18,209 nucleotides of DNA from Pirellulaceae bacterium (GTDB taxonomy: Bacteria; Planctomycetota; Planctomycetia; Pirellulales; Pirellulaceae). Under the pieces are notes generated by a model. That model saw nothing but the letters and a program-made list of their open reading frames with translations. It was not told the origin of the DNA and made no database searches. The stretch spans positions 1 through 18,209 of the forward strand of contig JABDKS010000490.1 of the NCBI GenBank assembly GCA_013002105.1. The letters are read 5' to 3'. The translations under genes were made by a program, and so were the position numbers. This document shows positions 7,751-15,127 of this stretch, in pieces. Each line of letters starts with the position of its first letter. The first letter of the stretch is position 1.

Positions 7751-8011
7751 ATGTGCAAAGACAACCGGGAAGATCGACAGGATTCCTCCCCCACTGACTC
7801 ACGTCCGGTTCAGGGGTGGGTGATCGAAGGCCGGCGAACGGATGATGGCCAACCCACCGGCCGCTTTCTGCAAATTGGCACCGGGCAATGGTGTCCCCAG
7901 CAGTATGCGACGGTCTTTCCGCTGCGGCAAACGGCGATCGTCTACGCACATGAATTCGGTTACAGCGTCGGCCACAGCGCCTACATTGTCCGCTACTGCG
8001 GATGCGACTAG
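7751..8011 (+). CDS. Small protein of unknown function
   Basis: This is an 86-residue protein whose family I do not recognise. The first 20 residues are hydrophilic (MCKDNREDRQDSSPTDSRP). They are followed by a compact segment with many aromatic and beta-branched residues (GWVIEG, GRFLQIGTGQW, YATVFPL, TAIVYAHEFGY, SAYIVRY), likely a small beta-sheet fold. It ends in YCGCD, a CxC pair. There is no signal peptide or membrane segment. A good ribosome-binding site, gaggg, lies 6 nt before the ATG, which supports translation and is stronger than at most genes here. Against it: a longer antisense frame (7473-8078) covers the same DNA, but that frame reads as arginine/serine-rich nonsense typical of shadows. 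It lies between the lipoprotein and the TPR-redoxin gene on the same strand. Confidence 0.6.
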   Translation: MCKDNREDRQDSSPTDSRPVQGWVIEGRRTDDGQPTGRFLQIGTGQWCPQQYATVFPLRQTAIVYAHEFGYSVGHSAYIVRYCGCD

Positions 8012-8340
8012 TCGACGTCCGTCGCGACAGGGGGACCAAGCGTGATCTCGTTGCGGTAGAGGCAGTCGATAGCGGCAATCCGACCCTGTTTCGCGGTCGC
8101 GACCAGGGGTCGTGGTGGTTGCCGTGGGGATTGGTAGTGGGCCGTATCTTTTTCAGCCGCGATTTTATTGCCCGGGGCGATGAATTTCCTGGGTGATGTT
8201 CTCCCTGCTGGATGTATTCTCGCAGTCGCGTTGGTTACAGTTTTGATCCCTACGGAGGCTGCTTGGCTACCGTGGGGGGATTGGTGGACTATAATCTCGG
8301 ATTCCACACCCACCGCTCATTCTCGATCATCCCCGCCTTT
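8012..8340. other. 329-bp intergenic stretch, no convincing gene
   Basis: No plus-strand gene is supported here. The frame of the downstream TPR-redoxin gene is open back to 8212, but its residues before 8341 do not resemble a leader. A minus-strand frame at 8008-8313 is open for 101 codons, without a recognisable domain or ribosome-binding site. Two similar G-rich segments, ccgtggggattggta near 8121 and ccgtggggggattggtgg near 8270, form an imperfect direct repeat. Promoter elements for the next gene should lie here, but I cannot place them. Confidence 0.4.
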
Positions 8341-10698
8341 ATGATCCTACGTCTGATTTCCTGTGGCGTTCTCGCTACCGTCCTGCCCATCTGCCATCTG
8401 CTGGCTGCCGAATCGGCCCCGCAAACCCGCGTTGCGGAGGACGTCGCCGCTGGGCACAGTTATCACGGTGAAGCGTTCAACGAGGGACCGCGACAAGCAG
8501 CGGTGTTGATCCCGGGGATGGCTGAAACCCGGTTTCCGACGTCGACGAAGTCCGACGAAGCGCAGAAGTTCATGGAGCAAGGGATCGCGCAGTTGCATGG
8601 GTTTTGGTATCTCGAAGCCGAGCGATCGTTTCGGCAAGCTGCCAAGCTGGATCCAAAATTGGCGATCGCTTATTGGGGCATGGCGATGGCAAATGCCAAT
8701 AACCAGGAGCGTGCTCGCGGGTTGATCGACGAGGCGATGAAGCTGCGAAATCAGAAAGGGACCAGCAAACGAGAAAAACAGTACATCGAGGCGCTTGAGC
8801 GTTTTTTGCCAAAGAAGAAAGCGGAGGACGCTGAGACGGCCGAGCCGAGTAAGGAAGCGAAGGATGCTGCACGCGAGGCGAAGATTAAACGTGCGGAACG
8901 CTACATCGCGGATCTGGAAAAGATCATCCACGACGATCCCGACGACATCGAAGCCAAAGCGTTTATCGTTGTCCACATGTGGCAAGCAGATCGATACGGT
9001 CTGAAACTGACCAGTCGCTACGCGGTCAATGCTCTGATGGGCGAGATACTGGACGCTAATCCGCTGCACCCTGTACACCACTACCGCATTCACCTGTGGG
9101 ACTCGGCTCGACCGGAAAACGCGATTGAATCGGCCGCGAAATGTGGACCCGCCAGTCCAGGGATCGCGCACATGTGGCACATGCCGGGACACATTTATTC
9201 CAAGTTAAAGCGTTATAGCGATGCCGCATGGCAGCAGGAGGCATCAGCTCGCGTCGATCACGCGCACATGAATCGGGCGCGATTGATGCCCGACCAAATT
9301 CACAATTTTGCACACAACAACGAATGGCTGACTCGCAACTTGTTGTACATCGGACGAGTGCAGGAGGCTTTAGATCAATCTCGCAATCTGGTCTCCCTGC
9401 CGCGTCACCCCGCGTACAACAGCCTGAAGAAACGCGGTAGCTACAAGTTTGGCCGGCAGCGACTACTGCAGACGCTGTCGCAGTATGCGCTGTGGGAGGA
9501 ATTGATTCAGGAGTCGGGCGGTCATTACCTGCCGCCGACAAAGGATTCTGGAGAACAAGAGGAATGGCTCGGTTGGCTTTCGGTTGCGCGTTTTATGACC
9601 GGTGACAAAGCACGAGGCGGTAAGACGCTTCGGTCACTCCAACGGCGACGAATCGCACTGCAAGAACAACTGCTTGACCTGGCCGATCGCCAGGCAGTCG
9701 TGGGCGGGGAGACACCCGACAGGGACGCGGACGAATCAGAGGATTCAAGTGATGATGACGATGAGTCCGAGTCGGAACCAACTCGTGATGAACTAAAAAA
9801 ACACATCGCCCAGTTGCGTCAGGTCATCGCGCGAGCCGCGTCTGCGTCTGCCGCGGTCCGCAAGGACAAGCCGGCGCTCGAGCGACAGATGAAAGCGGCC
9901 AAATTGGATACGGTGATTCAAGCACAGTGGTTGGCGATGGCGGGCGACGTTGCCGGCGGTATCAAGTTGGCTGAAAAAGCAGTCAAGGAAGGTGTCTCTC
10001 AGGTGCGTCCGTTAGCGGTCTTGGTCGACTTGCTGTGGCAAAAAGGAGACAAGGACGCGGCGATCAAGCGGTTCGGCGATTTGCGCAAACTGGCAGCCGA
10101 CGCCGATATCGACACACCGATATTGGCGAAGCTGAAACCGATTGCCAAGGCCGCGAAAGTGGATGGTGATTGGCGAATCAAACGCAAACCTGCCGACGAT
10201 CTTGGTCAGCGCCCTCCGCTGGACGACTTGGGACCGTTCCGCTGGCAGCCCTACACCGCTCCATCGTGGGAAGCCATCGCGGCGGACGAAGAACCCGAAT
10301 CGAATGATCGGTTTCGCGGTCGTCCACGACTGGTGATCTTCTATTTGGGGTTTGGTTGTCTGCACTGCGTCGAGCAGCTTCACGAGTTTGCGCCCCACCT
10401 GGACGATTTTCGGAAAGCGGGGATTGATGTCGTCGCGATCAGTACCGAGGAGGTCAAACAGTTGCAGGCGGGAATCGAGGACTTCGATGAACCGCTGGCA
10501 ATTCCACTGTTGGCCGATCCATCGCATGCGGCGTTCAAAGCGTTTCGGTGTTGGGACGATTTCGAGGACCAACCGTTACATGGCACGTTTTTAATAGACG
10601 CTCAAGATCGGGTTCGTTGGCAGGATATCAGCCACGAACCTTTCACGGAGGCGGAGTTTTTGTTGGAAGAATCACAGCGGCTGTTAGCGCTGCCGTGA
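8341..10698 (+). CDS. Exported TPR protein fused to a C-terminal thioredoxin-fold (AhpC/TSA-like) domain
   Basis: This is a 785-residue protein. The ATG at 8341 is chosen because it begins a signal peptide (MILRLISCGVLATVLPICHLLAAES), while the upstream open frame from 8212 does not. After the leader, TPR-like helical repeats cover roughly 60-400 (AQKFMEQGIAQLHGFWYLEAE, then AERSFRQAAKLDPKLAIAYWG). Conserved-looking histidine clusters follow: HHYRIHLWD, HMWHMPGHIY, DQIHNFAHNNEW. An acidic low-complexity linker (EDSSDDDDESESE) lies near 465-480. The last 120 residues are a redoxin domain with the redox motif C673-L-H-C676 after LVIFYLGFG, and the typical IDVVAIS and GTFLIDAQDRVRW strands. The CxxC points to a thiol-disulfide or peroxiredoxin-type reaction in the periplasm. 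The TPR part probably docks a partner. It stands alone on its strand, 105 bp before the esterase gene. Confidence 0.85.
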   Translation: MILRLISCGVLATVLPICHLLAAESAPQTRVAEDVAAGHSYHGEAFNEGPRQAAVLIPGMAETRFPTSTKSDEAQKFMEQGIAQLHGFWYLEAERSFRQAAKLDPKLAIAYWGMAMANANNQERARGLIDEAMKLRNQKGTSKREKQYIEALERFLPKKKAEDAETAEPSKEAKDAAREAKIKRAERYIADLEKIIHDDPDDIEAKAFIVVHMWQADRYGLKLTSRYAVNALMGEILDANPLHPVHHYRIHLWDSARPENAIESAAKCGPASPGIAHMWHMPGHIYSKLKRYSDAAWQQEASARVDHAHMNRARLMPDQIHNFAHNNEWLTRNLLYIGRVQEALDQSRNLVSLPRHPAYNSLKKRGSYKFGRQRLLQTLSQYALWEELIQESGGHYLPPTKDSGEQEEWLGWLSVARFMTGDKARGGKTLRSLQRRRIALQEQLLDLADRQAVVGGETPDRDADESEDSSDDDDESESEPTRDELKKHIAQLRQVIARAASASAAVRKDKPALERQMKAAKLDTVIQAQWLAMAGDVAGGIKLAEKAVKEGVSQVRPLAVLVDLLWQKGDKDAAIKRFGDLRKLAADADIDTPILAKLKPIAKAAKVDGDWRIKRKPADDLGQRPPLDDLGPFRWQPYTAPSWEAIAADEEPESNDRFRGRPRLVIFYLGFGCLHCVEQLHEFAPHLDDFRKAGIDVVAISTEEVKQLQAGIEDFDEPLAIPLLADPSHAAFKAFRCWDDFEDQPLHGTFLIDAQDRVRWQDISHEPFTEAEFLLEESQRLLALP

Positions 10699-10803
10699 CC
10701 CCGCGAGTCCAATGACTCCGCGACGACATTCGCAAATAGGTAACGCCGCAAGCGGATCTTCATTTCCCTCGATCGGCCAACTTTCGCAAAAGGGCGGCAA
10801 AAG

Positions 10804-12984
10804 ATGATGAGAGGTCCAATGTTTCGATGTTTTGTTACGGTTGTCATCGCGTTTGTCGCTCAGTGGGCTGTGGCGCAAGTTCCGCGTGCGTTGCCCGACG
10901 GTCAGCAGCCCAACGATGGACGGCTCGGTGAGCTGCGGACGCTCAACAGTTACTTTCCATTCAAACCTGTTGAGACAATCGAGGACTGGGAACAACGCAA
11001 GGCCGCGATTAAACGCCGTTTGCTAATTTCCCAAGGACTTTGGCCGCAGCCGACCAAGTCGGATTTGAACGTGGTCGTTCACGGCGAAGTCGAGTACGAC
11101 GACTACAGCATCGCCAAGGTTTACTTTCAGTCGATCCCAGGTCATTACGTGACCGGTAGTTTGTACCGGCCCAAAGGCAAAGACGGCCCTTTCCCGGTTG
11201 TATTGTGTCCGCACGGTCACTGGCGCGACGCAAGATTTTATGATGCCGGATTGCCAGCCGCCAAAAACAGCGTTGCGATCGGCGCCGAACGGTATCTCAA
11301 CGCGGCTCGCAATCCGCTCCAGGCACGTTGTGTTCAGCTTGCGCGGATGGGGTGCATCGCGTTCTTTTACGACATGACCGGAAACTGCGACTCGATCCAG
11401 TTGGGCCATCGTCCCGACCAATGCAATATCCCCGACACGGATGACAGCTGGGGATTCTTTGGTACGCAAGCGGAATTACGTTTGCAAAACATGATGGGGC
11501 TGCAGACTTGGAACTCGGTACGCAGCATCGATTTTTTGCTGGAGCAACCCGACGTTGATCCCAGCCGCATCGGAGTCACTGGCGCCAGCGGTGGCGGCAC
11601 CCAATCGATGATCATCGCGGCGATTGACGATCGCGTGACTGCGGCGATGCCTTGCGTGATGGTGTCCACATCGATGCAGGGTGGCTGTACCTGCGAGAAC
11701 GCTCCGCTAATGCGTATTGATCAAGGCAACATTGATATCGCTGCCGCGATTGCACCTCGCCCGCTTGGATTGACCGCAGCAGATGATTGGACCAAGGAGT
11801 TGGAGACAAAAGGGTATCCGGAGCTGCGAAATCTGTATGCGATGTTGGGCAAGAAAGACCATTTGACTGCGGCTTTCCACACTCATTTCAAGCACAATTA
11901 CAACCACGTTAATCGAACGGTCATGTACGGATTCTTCAACCGACATTTCAAGCTCGGGTTGGACGAACCGGTGCTCGAACGTGACTTCACCCTGTGCGGC
12001 AAGCATGAACTGTCGGTGTGGAACGATGATCATCCTGGGCCGACCGCCGTTGGCGATTCCCACGAGGTCGCTATTTTGAAACTCGCCGCCGACGAATCTC
12101 AAAGGGCGATGTCGGATTTGATTCCCGATGATCGGCAGAGTTGGGCGGAATTCCAATCGATCGTGGGGGACGCCTGGAACACGATTCTGGGGCGTCGGTT
12201 GACCGATGTGGGCGACGTTCGATTCACGCAGTCGGGTGTGGTACAGCATGATCGGTATGATGTGACCGTCGGTCGCTTGGATCATAGCGATGCCGGCGAA
12301 CAGATTCCCGCGATGCAGGTCGCGCCCAAAACGGGAAATCGCAAAGGCGTGATTGTTTGGTTGACGGCATCGGGCAAGAACGGGTTGATCCATGGTGATC
12401 AGGTCGTCGCCAACGCACTCAAGCAGTTGGATAATGGTTTCACGATCGTGACCGCGGACCTGTTTGGGCAAGGTGAGTTTTTGGTCGATGGTCGGCCGCT
12501 TGAATCACAGCGGATGTGGTATCAGCAAAACAATACAAAGTGCTGGCACCGGTTCGCTGGTTACACCTATGGTTACAACCATCCGCTATTCGTCCAGCGA
12601 GTTCATGATGTATTGAGCTTGGTCAAATACGCTCAAAGCATCGCCGCAGACCAGCCAATTCATCTGGTAGGGCTCGATGGTGTTGTCGGTCCGATCGCTG
12701 TGGCGGCGCGAAGTCAGATGGGGCCAGTCGTCGATCAGACGATTGTGGATCTTGATGGGTTTCGTTTTCATCGTGTCGACAAGGTAGACGACCCGATGTT
12801 TGTTCCCGGCGGAGTGAAGTACTTGGATGTCGATGCGCTGATCGGCCTTTGTGCGCCGCATCGCGTGTCGTTGCACGGTCTTGCGGAACCAGGCATGGCG
12901 AGCCGAATCTATCAGGCTGCGGACGCCGCCGAAAAATTGGTGCTGCGCCGCACACCCAATTCGTTCGATTGGGTTGGCGAATGA
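10804..12984 (+). CDS. Secreted alpha/beta hydrolase, acetyl xylan esterase/prolyl-oligopeptidase type, with a second degenerate module
   Basis: This is a 726-residue exported protein with signal peptide FRCFVTVVIAFVAQWAVA|Q. Starts at 10804, 10807 and 10819 all give a usable leader. An AAAGGG tract favours 10804 and a GAGAGG favours 10819. Module 1 (about 80-370) is an alpha/beta hydrolase: PVVLCPHGHW, an acid-turn region CIAFFYDMTGN, and nucleophile S262 in GVTGASGGG, where GxSxG lies in the expected strand-turn-helix. Histidines in FHTHFKHNYN near 360 are candidates for the catalytic base. Module 2 (about 500-720) repeats the fold outline (GVIVWLTASGKNG, FTIVTADLFGQGE), but the nucleophile position reads GLDGVVG with D625 in place of serine. 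It is thus probably inactive or structural. The likely role is deacetylation of extracellular polysaccharides; the substrate is inferred from family, not from sequence. Confidence 0.85.
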   Translation: MMRGPMFRCFVTVVIAFVAQWAVAQVPRALPDGQQPNDGRLGELRTLNSYFPFKPVETIEDWEQRKAAIKRRLLISQGLWPQPTKSDLNVVVHGEVEYDDYSIAKVYFQSIPGHYVTGSLYRPKGKDGPFPVVLCPHGHWRDARFYDAGLPAAKNSVAIGAERYLNAARNPLQARCVQLARMGCIAFFYDMTGNCDSIQLGHRPDQCNIPDTDDSWGFFGTQAELRLQNMMGLQTWNSVRSIDFLLEQPDVDPSRIGVTGASGGGTQSMIIAAIDDRVTAAMPCVMVSTSMQGGCTCENAPLMRIDQGNIDIAAAIAPRPLGLTAADDWTKELETKGYPELRNLYAMLGKKDHLTAAFHTHFKHNYNHVNRTVMYGFFNRHFKLGLDEPVLERDFTLCGKHELSVWNDDHPGPTAVGDSHEVAILKLAADESQRAMSDLIPDDRQSWAEFQSIVGDAWNTILGRRLTDVGDVRFTQSGVVQHDRYDVTVGRLDHSDAGEQIPAMQVAPKTGNRKGVIVWLTASGKNGLIHGDQVVANALKQLDNGFTIVTADLFGQGEFLVDGRPLESQRMWYQQNNTKCWHRFAGYTYGYNHPLFVQRVHDVLSLVKYAQSIAADQPIHLVGLDGVVGPIAVAARSQMGPVVDQTIVDLDGFRFHRVDKVDDPMFVPGGVKYLDVDALIGLCAPHRVSLHGLAEPGMASRIYQAADAAEKLVLRRTPNSFDWVGE

Positions 12985-13115
12985 GTCGGGGATCGGTGCT
13001 GAACAGGGGGTAACGGGGGACCTTTTGCACGCCCAGACATGCAAATCGTGGTTCAAACTGGCCAGCGCAACTACCGCTACAATGAATCTTTCGTCCTTCT
13101 CAAGTGGAGCCAGTC

Positions 13116-13859
13116 ATGGATCGTCGGGATTTTGGAAAGCAAACACTGGGATCGCTGCTGACGTTTTCTCTGCTCGAAACCGTTCTGGCGTCCGATGCCA
13201 TGGCGCATGCTGTTCGACCGATTGCTGCGAAGTGGCTGGCGGAATTGCATCAAATGGGGGTGGATTTAAAAGGCCGAAAGCTGCATCAGACCCAGTGGCA
13301 AACACAAGTGGAACAGTTGTTCGGGCAAGTCAGTGTGTCAGAGTTTTTGTCTTACGTTGACTTCGAAAAACTGACCAAGGACATCAAGTTCCGTGACCGC
13401 GGCGAAAGATCGTTTCGCGCGACGTTCCCGCAGGTCGAAGGGTTGCCGACCGACTTGGTGTTTGGCCACCAAATGTTTGCCTTGAAGAAAGGTCGATCAG
13501 TTGTTCCGCATGGGCATCACAATATGGCGACCGCGTTTCTGGTTGTTCAGGGCGACTTTGAGGGAAAGCATTACGATCGTTTGGAAGAGACGCAGGATCA
13601 CATGATCGTGAAGCCGACGATTGATCGCAAGTTTGGCGTTGGTGACTGCTCGACGGTTTCTGATCACAAGGACAACGTGCATTGGTTCAAAGCAACTAGC
13701 GAAACGGCTTACATTTTCAATATCCATGTCTTGAACGTTGATCCAGCGATTAAGAAATCAGGTCGTGTTTACATCGACCCCGCCGGCGAAAAGCTTGCCG
13801 GTGGACGAATCAAGGCCGAGAAATTGAAGTCCGCCGAGGCTTTCAAACGGTACGGATGA
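13116..13859 (+). CDS. Tat-exported cupin-like protein
   Basis: This 247-residue protein begins MDRRDFGKQTLGSLLTFSLL, a twin-arginine leader with cleavage expected near AMA-HA (residue 30), so it is folded before export to the periplasm. The ATG at 13116 has ggag 6 nt upstream and places RR at residues 3-4, which is why the GTG at 13104 is rejected. The core, about 115-205, looks like a cupin barrel. VVPHGHHNMATAFLVVQG carries H132, H134 and H135 where cupin motif 1 has HxH, but the glutamate expected 4-5 residues later is Ala/Thr. Later histidines H184 and H189 (SDHKDNVHWF) may complete a metal site. Tat export and the histidines suggest a bound metal cofactor. The DUF4159 gene overlaps its stop by 4 bp, so the two are translationally coupled. 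The reaction is unknown. Confidence 0.8.
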   Translation: MDRRDFGKQTLGSLLTFSLLETVLASDAMAHAVRPIAAKWLAELHQMGVDLKGRKLHQTQWQTQVEQLFGQVSVSEFLSYVDFEKLTKDIKFRDRGERSFRATFPQVEGLPTDLVFGHQMFALKKGRSVVPHGHHNMATAFLVVQGDFEGKHYDRLEETQDHMIVKPTIDRKFGVGDCSTVSDHKDNVHWFKATSETAYIFNIHVLNVDPAIKKSGRVYIDPAGEKLAGGRIKAEKLKSAEAFKRYG

Positions 13860-14725
13860 TGCCGCCGAGAATTCGTTTTATGCCCCCGGCCATTTTCGCG
13901 CCCTGTGTACTCAGTGCGTGTTTGGTGATGATCGCCTGGTCGAATCACGCGAGACTGCTGGCAGATTCCAACGAACCTGCACCGACACCGCCACCCAGTT
14001 TGGATGCGTTTACGTTTGTGCGTGTTCGATATGACAGCAGTGGTGGTTTTGGTGAGTCGTGGTATCGCTATGAAGGTCGCGATTGGCAACGCTGGGAAAC
14101 CGACTATCCACGTGCCGAAAAGAATCTGATCTTTCGGTTGAACGAATTGACGTCGCTACGGATCAATCCGGATCCGATCGTGCTACGGTTGACTGATCCC
14201 GCGATTCGTGACTACCCATTTATTTTTATGAGCGACGTCGGATGGCAGCGTCTGTCAGCACACGAACGGGTAGCGTTGGAGGAGTATCTCAGTGCGGGTG
14301 GTTTCTTGTGGGTCGACGATTTTTGGGGCCAAGCGGAGTGGGAAAACTTCGAGCGAAATATCGGCAAAATTGGTTCGTCGTGGCAGTGGCGACCGATCCC
14401 TCCAAGCCATCCGCTGATGACGATCGTTTATCAAGTCAAAGAATGTCCGCAAATCCCAGCAAGAATTTTCTTCGAGCAAACCGGCCGTGATTGGGATCCG
14501 CCCCAAGTGCATCGGTATCCCAGTGGTGGTAACAGTGGGGTGAACAGCGTTCACTTTATGGGGCTGTTTGACGCCAACAATCGTTTGCTCGTGGTGGCAA
14601 CTCACAATACGGACATTGCGGACGGCTGGGAACGGGAAGGCGAATCGAAAGAGTACTTTGATCGGTTTTCAATCCGGTCCTATGCGATCACGATCAATAT
14701 TCTGGTTTACGCCTTAACGCATTAG
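13856..14725 (+). CDS. DUF4159 domain-containing exported protein
   Basis: This 289-residue protein has an N-terminal hydrophobic segment (PAIFAPCVLSACLVMIAW) acting as signal peptide or anchor. The DUF4159 domain fills most of the rest: FTFVRVRYDS near 43, WETDYPRAEKNLIFRLNELT, then YPFIFMSDVGW, LEEYLSAGGFLWVDDFWG, PPSHPLMTIVYQ and the closing SIRSYAITINILVYALTH. The GGFLWVDDFWG stretch is the family's glutamine-amidotransferase-like core. No catalytic Cys-His pair can be assigned, so a binding role is more likely. DUF4159 proteins in planctomycetes often sit near MoxR/VWA/DUF58 operons, but here the AAA/VWA pair is 8.5 kb away. The ATG overlaps the stop of the upstream gene (atga), showing coupling with the cupin-like protein. 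The ATG at 13859 is an alternative start. Confidence 0.85.
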   Translation: MMPPRIRFMPPAIFAPCVLSACLVMIAWSNHARLLADSNEPAPTPPPSLDAFTFVRVRYDSSGGFGESWYRYEGRDWQRWETDYPRAEKNLIFRLNELTSLRINPDPIVLRLTDPAIRDYPFIFMSDVGWQRLSAHERVALEEYLSAGGFLWVDDFWGQAEWENFERNIGKIGSSWQWRPIPPSHPLMTIVYQVKECPQIPARIFFEQTGRDWDPPQVHRYPSGGNSGVNSVHFMGLFDANNRLLVVATHNTDIADGWEREGESKEYFDRFSIRSYAITINILVYALTH

Positions 14726-14752
14726 CTGGACAGCGCCACTTTTCATTTGCCG

Positions 14753-14955
14753 TGCGGCTATCGCCGAACGGCACTTACTTCACTCTCCCGCTTGCGGGAG
14801 AGTCGGTCTCTCAGGACCGGAGAGGGTGGCTTGTTTTGTTTGATCTTTCGTTTTTGCGCCAGGAACCCTGCCCGGCCGCTACGGCGTCCGACCCTCGGGC
14901 TGCGCGGGAGGGTAAATCAGAAATGTAAAGTAAGTTCCGATGGGCGATAGCGCCG
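14753..14955. repeat. Inverted-repeat element (MITE- or REP-like), about 200 bp
   Basis: The left arm (14753-14806) and right arm (14888-14955) are imperfect reverse complements. Shared blocks are gctatcgcc near both ends, cacttacttcac against gtaaagtaagtt, and cactctcccgc against gcgggaggg. The right arm has an insertion of about 13 bp. A short related segment, ctatcgccgtgcagcgaacgg, recurs at 14980-15000. The interior has no gene. The form fits a non-autonomous mobile element or a large interspersed palindromic repeat. No target-site duplication was established. Confidence 0.6.
14782..14803. terminator. Perfect 10-bp hairpin inside the repeat element
   Basis: actctcccgc-tt-gcgggagagt is a perfect 10-bp GC-rich stem with a 2-nt loop, 57 bp after the DUF4159 stop. 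It is followed by a second small dyad, cggtc...gaccg, at 14804-14819. No T run follows directly, though T-rich DNA begins at 14831. It may terminate the cupin/DUF4159 operon, or may simply be the core of the repeat. Confidence 0.5.
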
Positions 14956-15127
14956 GTTGTCTTGGAAAGAAACCGCGTCTATCGCCGTGCAGCGAACGGG
15001 ATGGGAAACACAACGTTCTGCCCCCTTTTCCTTGCGCGCAATAGACTACGACATTTCTAAAAAACGATCTAAAACCAAACTGTGACAATGCATTCACCGA
15101 TCATTCCATTTTCGTATCGTCAAAAAG
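14956..15127. other. Intergenic remainder between convergent genes
   Basis: Beyond the repeat element no gene is supported. A short minus-strand frame overlaps it without recognisable content. The sequence near the esterase stop is AT-rich (tttctaaaaaacgatctaaaa), which would suit transcription termination, but there is no clear stem. Confidence 0.3.

Noticed and set aside
7473..8078. A 201-codon minus-strand frame over the end of the lipoprotein gene and the small gene
   Set aside because: It has arginine/serine-rich composition with no domain, overlaps a firm gene, and includes the antisense of the 15-bp repeat.
8347..9192. A 281-codon minus-strand frame
   Set aside because: It is antisense to the TPR-redoxin gene, whose signal peptide and repeats are clear on the plus strand.
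11707..12471. A 254-codon minus-strand frame
   Set aside because: It is a shadow of the two-module hydrolase; no motif and no start signal.
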